Source: Enterovibrio calviensis DSM 14347 (GTDB lineage: Bacteria; Pseudomonadota; Gammaproteobacteria; Enterobacterales; Vibrionaceae). Taken from it: a stretch of 64,000 bases of DNA. Within the stretch, counting starts at the first letter, position 1. Every line of letters begins with the position of its first letter. The DNA lies in NCBI RefSeq assembly GCF_000621165.1, contig NZ_JHZA01000001.1:620001-684000 (forward strand), in the 5' to 3' direction. Below the pieces are notes generated by a model. The model was not told the origin of the DNA. It ran no database searches and saw only the letters and a program-made list of their open reading frames with translations. Made by a program: the position numbers and the translations under genes. Positions 32,839-39,925 of the stretch are shown in pieces.

Positions 32839-33525
32839 TTACCATGGGTGCTCTTTCCCTTCCCATGTTAAAAACTTTCCTGTATCTGCAATTGTTATAT
32901 TGTTTGCTAGCGTAACTATACCTTGTGCGCTTTCTTCTACCGAAATCTCAGCGTTTTCACCACCCATGTCGGTTTTCACCCAACCAGGATGCACAGGACA
33001 AACGGTCACGTTTTGTTCTTTGAGCTCCAACGCTAGCACCTGCATCACCTTGTTAGCTGCAGCCTTAGAACTCCTGTAGGCTAGCATACCTTTTGATTCT
33101 CGATTCAATGCGCCCATCTGGCTGGTAATGGTGATGACACGAGGACGGTCACTCATGGCGAGGTTAGGCAAGAGTGCGTTGGTGAGCATGAGTGGAGCTA
33201 CAGTGTTTATTTCGAACGCTTCGATCCAGCCTTTCACATCCATCTTGTTGTAGGACTGATCCTTCGGCCCAATGATACCTGCATTGTTAATGACAATATC
33301 GATAGAGATGCCTTCCAGCAGCACAGCCAAGGCTTCAATGCTGTTTTGGTCGGTCACTTCAAGAGGTCTAAGCGAAAGTCGGTTGGTGGATAGCAAGTCA
33401 GTCAGAGAGGCGGGAGGCGTGTTGCCACGATAGGTGGCAAAGACTTGGCTTCCACTTTCTAAGAATTGTTTTACCAGTTCTAGGCCAATGCCCCTTGCGG
33501 CACCTGTTATTAAAACTGTATTCAT
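32839..33525 (-). CDS. short-chain dehydrogenase/reductase
   Basis: 228 residues. The cofactor motif TGAARGIG (7-14), NNAG in VINNAGIIG, the serine in TSQMGAL and the catalytic AYRSSKAA (Tyr-x-x-x-Lys) are all present, so the protein should be active. The C-sniffer/carbonyl-reductase-like group (GIIGPKDQSYNKMD) fits best. The substrate is unknown. Monocistronic; its start at 33525 is preceded by GGAGGGAAT on the minus strand. Confidence 0.92.
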   Translation of the reverse strand: MNTVLITGAARGIGLELVKQFLESGSQVFATYRGNTPPASLTDLLSTNRLSLRPLEVTDQNSIEALAVLLEGISIDIVINNAGIIGPKDQSYNKMDVKGWIEAFEINTVAPLMLTNALLPNLAMSDRPRVITITSQMGALNRESKGMLAYRSSKAAANKVMQVLALELKEQNVTVCPVHPGWVKTDMGGENAEISVEESAQGIVTLANNITIADTGKFLTWEGKEHPW

Positions 33526-34063
33526 ATCAATTCCCTCCGTTTGCCTGCAGTTTTAGACAGATTATATGTCATTGAGAATTCGAGAAAATTTTGCTTCATG
33601 TTCTATGTATTTGGTCGCAAATTGCTCTGAACAGAAAAATAGTCATGATTGTTCAGTATATTACGCTTCGCAAATAAAGTTACCCACAGAAACGGTGGAT
33701 AACCCTTTGGGTAACATTTTATTCATACAACTATCATTTATGATTTGACCTGATAGCTGTGGCAAATTAGTCAGTTAAGGTAGCCAGTTTAAACAGGGGA
33801 GACTTTATTCTTTGGCCAAAAAAGTGCGGTGTTATCACAGGTTGCTGTATGCATGCTCCTTCTTATCCAAATGTCGACACCGTCTAGTTTTATGAGCAGG
33901 GAGTGTGAGTTAGCAGCACGTTTTCAATGCGTGGTTAAAATTTAATCAAACGCGATTGGGGAAAAGAGCATCAATGAAATCTTTTTGAAAAAAAGCCCTG
34001 ATTACTACCAGGGCGTTATACGAAGTGATTACTTATGGATTGCTTAACTGGACGCACAATGCG
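33526..34063. other. intergenic region with terminator
   Basis: About 540 A+T-rich bases. The only clear element is the minus-strand terminator at 33988-34014. A 60-residue plus ORF at 33566-33748 has no protein-like features. Nothing else recognised. Confidence 0.4.
33988..34014 (-). terminator. rho-independent terminator of the GlxA-type gene
   Basis: On the minus strand gccctg (34014-34009) pairs with cagggc (34000-33995), followed by seven T (33994-33988). It is placed 50 bases after the regulator's stop codon. Confidence 0.85.
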
Positions 34064-35098
34064 TCATACAGCAATTTGTGCATCTTCGGTGACAAGCATA
34101 GGGTCACGAACTGCAGGTGGCACATCGATATGCTTGAGTCCCAAGCGCTCTTCTCGCGGAGGAATGCCGAAGTAGTCGCGATAACATTTACTGAAGTGTG
34201 GTGTCGACACAAACCCGCAAGCAATCGAGATTTCAATGATCGACAAGTTAGTTTGATTAAGCAATTGCCGCGCTCGACTCAAGCGCAAGTGCAGATAATA
34301 ACGGGAAGGGGAGCATTGGATGTGTCGCTGAAACAGGCGCTCCAATTGTCGCCGTGATAGCTCAACTAATGCAGCCAGTTCGTCAATGCAAAAGGGCTCT
34401 TCGAGATTGGCTTCCATCAGCGAAACGGTTTCAAGAAGTTTGGGTTGAGCTGTACCGATCAAATTACGAAGCGGGACTTTCTGAACATCTTCACTATTTC
34501 TGACACGTTCACACATGAACATTTCTGAAATTGCCGCACTGAGTTTGTTACCGTGTTCTTGTGCCACCATGGTTAACATCATGTCCATGGGGGCTGTACC
34601 TCCTGCGCTGGACATTCTTTTGTCGCCAATGGAAAACAGTTTGTTGCTGACCCTGACAGATGGAAATGCTTCCTGAAACCCAGCAAGATTTTCCCAGTGA
34701 ATAGAGCAGACTTTATTTTGCATCAGCCCTGCTTTTGCTAACACATAACTGCCAGTACAAATCGCCCCCAGCGTTTTCTGTTTTCGGTCTTGCATGGCCA
34801 ACCAGCTAAGGAGTTGTCTCGGGTGATTCTGCTCAATATCGATGCCTCCACACACGATGACGATATCCATATCTCGTGGCGATGAAATCGCGTGATCTAC
34901 ATTGATACTTAGCGAATCACTGGCGGAGACGGGTTCTCCGTCTTCACTTAACGTGAACCATTCGTATAGGTTTTCACCAGAGAGTCGGTTTGCCATGCGA
35001 AGCACTTCTATGGCCGAAGCCATCGCCAGCATGGTAAAGCCATTGCAAAGATAGAAGCCGATTCTTTTAGTCTGTGGTAGTGCGGATACTGAGCCCAT
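34064..35098 (-). CDS. GlxA/GbdR-type transcriptional regulator (DJ-1 plus AraC domains)
   Basis: 344 residues from ATG 35098 (GGAGGG 9 bases upstream); the frame runs to 35143. The N-terminal DJ-1/PfpI amidase-like domain has IGFYLCNGFTMLAMASAIEVLRMAN and the elbow GAICTGSYVLAKAGL with a cysteine. The C-terminal AraC domain has LAALVELSRRQLERLFQRHI and IIEISIACGFVSTPHFSKCYRDYFG. GbdR/CdhR members sense glycine betaine, carnitine or related amines. No catabolic genes for these adjoin it, although the betaine-type binding protein (22766) and formate dehydrogenase are in the same window, so a link is only speculative. Confidence 0.88.
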   Translation of the reverse strand: MGSVSALPQTKRIGFYLCNGFTMLAMASAIEVLRMANRLSGENLYEWFTLSEDGEPVSASDSLSINVDHAISSPRDMDIVIVCGGIDIEQNHPRQLLSWLAMQDRKQKTLGAICTGSYVLAKAGLMQNKVCSIHWENLAGFQEAFPSVRVSNKLFSIGDKRMSSAGGTAPMDMMLTMVAQEHGNKLSAAISEMFMCERVRNSEDVQKVPLRNLIGTAQPKLLETVSLMEANLEEPFCIDELAALVELSRRQLERLFQRHIQCSPSRYYLHLRLSRARQLLNQTNLSIIEISIACGFVSTPHFSKCYRDYFGIPPREERLGLKHIDVPPAVRDPMLVTEDAQIAV

Positions 35099-35493
35099 GG
35101 ATGGATCCCTCCGTAATGGGATAACAACGATCACCGTTTTCACTCTAATTAATTACAGTTCGTAGAGATTTCAGCGGCACTAAACAGCATCCTCTCTCCC
35201 TTGCGTAGATGAGAACAAAGTAAAAGTAAAATAGGAAAGTAAGAAAATGTTCAGTAGAAGACGTGATTCTTTAGAATACGACGAATTGTGGGGCAATATA
35301 TCGCTTAAGAAACACATTGCTCCATAGAAGGGAAAAGCAATGTGTTTAGACGTGTAATGATTTTTTTGGTGTGTACTGATGACGACCAGCAGCATATTTT
35401 CATGCGTAAACCAGTGCCTTACAACGCCATTGGTACCGCGTCAATTAAGGCACTAGCGTATTGCTATAACTGGCTATAACTGGCTATAACTGG
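35099..35493. other. intergenic region with two inverted repeats
   Basis: About 395 bases. aacacattgct (35311-35321) pairs with agcaatgtgtt (35336-35346), and agtgcctta (35413-35421) with taaggcact (35446-35454). Either could end psuG transcription or form leader structures. No gene recognised. Confidence 0.45.
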
Positions 35494-35502
35494 CTATAAC
35501 TG
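35463..35502. repeat. four 10-bp tandem repeats at the psuG stop codon
   Basis: gctataactg is repeated exactly four times and followed by a diverged gctaaaactc. The psuG stop (complement of 35494-35496) lies in the last unit read on the plus strand. Confidence 0.88.
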
Positions 35503-36411
35503 GCTAAAACTCACTGCCACGTTTGCGGCGAGTTTGGCGTTGTTTAGTACCAAGGCGATATTGGCTTTTAAGCTATCTCCTTTTGTTTTTTCAGCCACTT
35601 TCGCCAGTAAGAAGGGCGTTGAATCTTTACCTTTAATGCCTTTTTGTTCCATCTCTTCAATCGCTTCGGCAATCACGCTGTCCATCAAAGCAGAAGGCAT
35701 AGCATGTTCTGTCGGGATCGGATTGGCAATGACTGCACCACCGTTTAACGACATATCCCATTTTGCTCTCAGCGCAGCAGCAATTTGCTCTGGAGAATCG
35801 AGACAATAATCGACACCAAAGTCGCTTTCGCGGGTGTAAAAAGCAGGCAGGGTAGACGTTTGATAGCCAATGACGGGTACGCCTTTGGTTTCGAGATATT
35901 CAAGTGTGAGCCCTAAGTCTAGAATCGACTTGATGCCCGCACACACAACAGCCACGTTAGTTTGCGCCAGTTCTTCCAAATCGGCCGAGATATCGAAGCT
36001 GGTTTCAGCGCCTCGGTGCACGCCGCCAATGCCTCCGGTTGCAAACACACGAATGCCTGCCATGTCTGCCAAAATCATGGTGGAAGCAACGGTTGTAGCG
36101 CCGTCTTGTTTGTTCGCCACCACAAACGGAATGTCGCGGCGACTGGTTTTTATCGCATCAAGACCGCGCTTGCCGAGGTAGGTGATTTCGTCTTCCGTCA
36201 GTCCGATTTTCAATCGTCCTTTCAATATCGCAATCGTCGCGGGTATCGCGCCGTTGTCGCGAACAGCTTGTTCGACGAGCAATGCGGTTTGAACATTTTC
36301 TGGATAAGGCATGCCATGAGAAATAATGGTCGACTCAAGTGCCACCACGGGTTTGCCCGCGTCTATCGCAGCTTTAACGTCTGGGTGAATATCAATATTA
36401 GGGTTTAGCAT
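35494..36411 (-). CDS. psuG: pseudouridine-5'-phosphate glycosidase
   Basis: 305 residues. The N-terminal motif VVALESTIISHGMPYPEN and TIAILKGRLKIGL (with the Schiff-base lysine) are characteristic of PsuG/IndA. Further blocks are FATGGIGGVHRGAE, VVCAGIKSILDLGLTLEYLET and GVPVIGYQT. It splits pseudouridine 5'-phosphate into uracil and ribose 5-phosphate, using a Mn2+-dependent trimer. It overlaps the end of the kinase gene by 7 bases, so translation is coupled. Together the pair salvages pseudouridine from RNA turnover. The stop codon lies in a decamer repeat array. Confidence 0.96.
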   Translation of the reverse strand: MLNPNIDIHPDVKAAIDAGKPVVALESTIISHGMPYPENVQTALLVEQAVRDNGAIPATIAILKGRLKIGLTEDEITYLGKRGLDAIKTSRRDIPFVVANKQDGATTVASTMILADMAGIRVFATGGIGGVHRGAETSFDISADLEELAQTNVAVVCAGIKSILDLGLTLEYLETKGVPVIGYQTSTLPAFYTRESDFGVDYCLDSPEQIAAALRAKWDMSLNGGAVIANPIPTEHAMPSALMDSVIAEAIEEMEQKGIKGKDSTPFLLAKVAEKTKGDSLKANIALVLNNAKLAANVAVSFSQL

Positions 36412-37496
36412 TTTGCGCCTTCCATGCGTTGTTGTACCAAAAGTTCGGTGATATCGGGGTTAATCGTGTTGATGTGTTCCATGGCAAGCCCTGAGCAATG
36501 TATTGCAAAGTCGCTAGCCGTATCCTCATCCATACCGTTTATTTGGGCATGAGCAAGGCCTGCCAAAAATGCATCTCCCGCGCCGTTGGCATTGATTACC
36601 TTGGTGCTTGGTGCCTGAATGAGCCGCTCATGGCGAAGGGTACGAAATAAGATGCCATCAGCGCCCATACTGAGGAAGAGTCGTTTTACGCCTTGGGCGA
36701 TAAACCAATCGGCGACGTTGTTGATGTCATTCTTCGAATCCACGGGCAGGCCAGAAATCATCTGCGCTTCGACCAAGTTGGGTTTAAGCGTGTGAATATG
36801 GGACAGGTAAGGGCGTGCTTTTACGGCCTTGGTGGCGGACACGGTATCAAGATAAATCGCTTGGTCGCTGAAATGGCTGAAGATATATGCCAAGACACTG
36901 TCACTCAGGTTGGTGTCTACCACGATGGATTCTGCATGACGAATAATGTCAGCGTGTTGGCTAATCAGTGATACGTCTAATTTGTCGAGAATCGACATGT
37001 CCGCCACGGCGGCGAGCATGTCTCCGTCATGATCAAGCAAAGACAAATAGGTAGAGGTTGTTTGCCCTTTCAGTATGTTCACTGCGCGAACATCGACGCC
37101 TGCTCGTCGCGTTTGGTTCAATACGAGGTTGCCATAGGTGTCGTCGCCAACCACGGAAATGAGCTTAACGTCGGTGCCAAGTCTTGCTAAGTTCTCGGCA
37201 ATGTTTCGACCTACTCCTCCCGATGAATGGGATACATGTCCGGGATTGGAATCTCGCGGTATCAGCGTTGATTGGGGCTGACCTACAACATCGATGTTGG
37301 TGCCGCCAATCACCACCACATATCGCGGTGGGTTGACGATGTAACCTTTACCGCGGATCACCCCTTTTTTGGTCATATTCATGATATGCACGGCAACCGA
37401 AGAACGACTGATATTCAACAAGGTAGCGATTTGTTGCTGTTGAATGAAAGGGTCATCTTTGATCAGTTGCAGTATTTGGTCTTCGCGGCTTGTCAT
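36405..37496 (-). CDS. psuK: pseudouridine kinase with N-terminal HTH
   Basis: 363 residues. Residues 1-55 (EDQILQLIKDDPFIQQQQIA, LLNISRSSVAVHIMNMTKKG) form a winged-helix DNA-binding domain. The PfkB kinase domain follows: VVVIGGTNIDVVGQP, SSGGVGRNIAENLARLG and the active site INANGAGDAFLAG. It phosphorylates pseudouridine to the 5'-phosphate for PsuG. The HTH fusion, as in E. coli YeiI and related PfkB proteins, suggests that the enzyme also senses substrate and controls its own operon. First gene of the pair. Confidence 0.93.
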   Translation of the reverse strand: MTSREDQILQLIKDDPFIQQQQIATLLNISRSSVAVHIMNMTKKGVIRGKGYIVNPPRYVVVIGGTNIDVVGQPQSTLIPRDSNPGHVSHSSGGVGRNIAENLARLGTDVKLISVVGDDTYGNLVLNQTRRAGVDVRAVNILKGQTTSTYLSLLDHDGDMLAAVADMSILDKLDVSLISQHADIIRHAESIVVDTNLSDSVLAYIFSHFSDQAIYLDTVSATKAVKARPYLSHIHTLKPNLVEAQMISGLPVDSKNDINNVADWFIAQGVKRLFLSMGADGILFRTLRHERLIQAPSTKVINANGAGDAFLAGLAHAQINGMDEDTASDFAIHCSGLAMEHINTINPDITELLVQQRMEGAKC

Positions 37497-37759
37497 CGGT
37501 ATCTACCTAACATCTGCTTATAAAGTAAACAAATGTTAGTCTTTATCTTACTGCGTAAACTGTCAATTGTTGTTGGGCAACAATTAGTCAAAGTGTGATT
37601 GAGTAAAGAAAAAAAGTGGTGATTTATTAAGCGCTTTGTCTGTGTTGTGGCGAGTCATTCAGGTCGGAAAATGGCCTGAAATGGTCTCATTTCGTGAACA
37701 GGAGGTAGGTGAAATGCCACTACACTAAGGAGGACGAGTTCGTTTAGCAAGGAAGGCAA

Positions 37760-38299
37760 ATGGAATACTCTGCGTCGCATTCACCATCGCGTGGTGCGTT
37801 ATCAGGTTCGCTGACAGAACAGGAACACACCGCCGTTAATGAGGCAATCAATGCGCTTAAGTCAAAGGCTGGCGCACTATTGCCCGTGCTTCATCATATT
37901 CAAGGGACGTTGCAATACGTGCCTCCGTCGGCAGTGCCTGTGATCGCCAAAGGACTCAATCTATCAGATGCAGATGTGCATGGTGTGATGAGTTTCTATC
38001 ACGAGTTTCGACAATCCCCACCCGGTGCACACGTCATTCAGATTTGCCGCGCTGAATCCTGTCAGGCTATGGGCTCTAAATCGCTAGAGCAACATGCGTG
38101 CTCGCGGTTAGGTATCGACTATCACCAAACCACAACAGACAACAATTTCACGTTAGAGCCCGTGTATTGCTTGGGCAACTGCATGAACTCCCCATCTGTA
38201 CGAGTGAATGACCAAGTTTATGGCGAGATGACTGACGAAGAGTTTGATCTCTTGCTCAGTGGTCTTCTGACGAAAGTGATAGAGGTGCAGTCACCATGA
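37760..38299 (+). CDS. fdsG: NAD-dependent formate dehydrogenase, gamma subunit (NuoE-like)
   Basis: 179 residues. Thioredoxin-like [2Fe-2S] domain with ligands in CRAESCQAMG and YCLGNCMNSP (C-x4-C ... C-x3-C). The helical N-terminal half (LPVLHHIQGTLQYVPPSAV) is as in NuoE/HoxE. It carries one electron-transfer cluster of the soluble FdsGBAD complex, which oxidises formate to CO2 and passes electrons to NAD+. Its last four bases overlap the start of fdsB. A purine-rich GGAAGG site precedes the ATG. Confidence 0.93.
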   Translation: MEYSASHSPSRGALSGSLTEQEHTAVNEAINALKSKAGALLPVLHHIQGTLQYVPPSAVPVIAKGLNLSDADVHGVMSFYHEFRQSPPGAHVIQICRAESCQAMGSKSLEQHACSRLGIDYHQTTTDNNFTLEPVYCLGNCMNSPSVRVNDQVYGEMTDEEFDLLLSGLLTKVIEVQSP

Positions 38300-39873
38300 G
38301 TTATCGCATTTATATTCCGCTGGATACATCGTCAGTCTCCCGAGGGGCTGATGTGGTTGCTGACCATATCTTGCATAGCGCCGCCAACTTAGGTGAAGAC
38401 ATTGCAGTAATTCGCAACGGGTCTCGTGGCTTGTTTTGGCTTGAGCCGATGGTGGAAGTGGAATCAGAGCAAGGTCGCGTCGCGTTTGGCCCAGTCACAC
38501 CAGATGACGTTGATGCTTTGCTAGCACTTCGCTTTTTTGACCCCGATGACAAAGGTAGCGCGGGATTAAACCACCCTTTATGCCTTGGCCTGACAGAAGA
38601 TATTTCATACCTGAAAAAACAGCAACGACTGACGTTTACGCGAGTGGGTGTTATCGACCCGCTAGATCTTGATGATTACAAGCAACACGGCGGCTTTGTT
38701 GGGCTGGATAAAGCACTAGCTCTGAGTTCTCAAGGCATCTTGGACGAAATCAAGACCTCCGGTCTGCGCGGACGAGGCGGTGCTGCGTTTCCCACTGGCA
38801 TCAAATGGCAAACCGTCGCAGATCAAAATAATCGTCAGAAGTATGTTATTTGCAATGCCGACGAAGGGGATTCAGGCACATTTGCCGATCGCATGTTGAT
38901 GGAAGGTGATCCGTTCACCTTGATAGAAGGGATGATCATTTGCGCACTCGCTGTCGGCGCGAATCATGGCTATGTCTACACCCGATCTGAATACCCAAAA
39001 GCTTGCGATATTTTCCAGAAAGCGATTGATATCGCCAAAGCCGCGGGCTATCTGGGTGACAACATTTTGGGTTCTCATTGTTCATTTTATCTTGAACTGC
39101 GCGTCGGCGCTGGGGCTTACATTTGTGGTGAAGAAACGTCACTGATGGAGAGCTTAGAGGGCAAACGAGGCCTAGTGCGAAACAAACCGCCATTGCCAGC
39201 CATTGAAGGGCTATTCGGAAAGCCGACCGTGATTAATAACGTGATTTCCTTGGCGTCGGTTCCCACGATCATGGCGCAGGGCGCTGACTATTATCAAAAC
39301 TTCGGGCAAGGGCGTTCATTGGGCACGATACCCGTTCAACTGGCAGGAAACCTCAAACAGGCAGGTTTGTTCGAGCTGGCATTTGGCGTGTCGATTCATG
39401 AGCTATTGTATGAGTTTGGTGGTGGCAGCAAAACGGGAAGACCGTTGAAAGCAGCCCAGCTAGGCGGCCCATTGGGAGCCTATCTGCCCGCCTCAGAGTG
39501 GCACACCGATATGGATTACGAAGCGCTATCTACCAAAGGAGCCATGCTTGGTCACGGCGGCATTGTGGCGTTTGATGACACCGTCGACATGAGCCAAATG
39601 GCGCGATTTGCCATGGAGTTTTGCAGCATTGAATCATGCGGAAAATGCACACCTTGTCGGATTGGTGCGGTGCGTGGGGTTGAAGTGATTGATCAATTGG
39701 TGGCAGAGACAGGCGAAGCGAAAGCGGAGCGAGAAATATTGCTGCGTGAGCTTTGCGAGACCATGGAACTTGGGTCTATGTGCGCCATGGGGGGAATGAC
39801 CCCTTATCCCGTTAAAAGTGCCCTGAAGTATTTTCCTCATGATTTTGGATTGGCTGAACAGCCAGACCAATAG
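38296..39873 (+). CDS. fdsB: NAD-dependent formate dehydrogenase, beta subunit (NuoF-like)
   Basis: 525 residues. A degenerate thioredoxin-like N-terminus is followed by the NADH/FMN domain: SGLRGRGGAAFPTGIKW, CNADEGDSGTFADR and GAGAYICGEETSLMES. The C-terminal [4Fe-4S] ligands are in SCGKCTPCRIGAVRG and the later Cys of MELGSMC. It holds FMN and reduces NAD+. It overlaps fdsG by 4 bases; fdsA starts 52 bases downstream. Confidence 0.95.
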   Translation: MSYRIYIPLDTSSVSRGADVVADHILHSAANLGEDIAVIRNGSRGLFWLEPMVEVESEQGRVAFGPVTPDDVDALLALRFFDPDDKGSAGLNHPLCLGLTEDISYLKKQQRLTFTRVGVIDPLDLDDYKQHGGFVGLDKALALSSQGILDEIKTSGLRGRGGAAFPTGIKWQTVADQNNRQKYVICNADEGDSGTFADRMLMEGDPFTLIEGMIICALAVGANHGYVYTRSEYPKACDIFQKAIDIAKAAGYLGDNILGSHCSFYLELRVGAGAYICGEETSLMESLEGKRGLVRNKPPLPAIEGLFGKPTVINNVISLASVPTIMAQGADYYQNFGQGRSLGTIPVQLAGNLKQAGLFELAFGVSIHELLYEFGGGSKTGRPLKAAQLGGPLGAYLPASEWHTDMDYEALSTKGAMLGHGGIVAFDDTVDMSQMARFAMEFCSIESCGKCTPCRIGAVRGVEVIDQLVAETGEAKAEREILLRELCETMELGSMCAMGGMTPYPVKSALKYFPHDFGLAEQPDQ

Positions 39874-39925
39874 GATTTCGATTATCTAGCGGTGCCAGCG
39901 CGAATAGCGCGGCGAGGAGCAAACA

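Noticed and set aside
33566-33748. 60-residue plus ORF in the intergenic region
   Set aside because: No ribosome-binding site, no domain pattern, A+T-rich random-looking translation.
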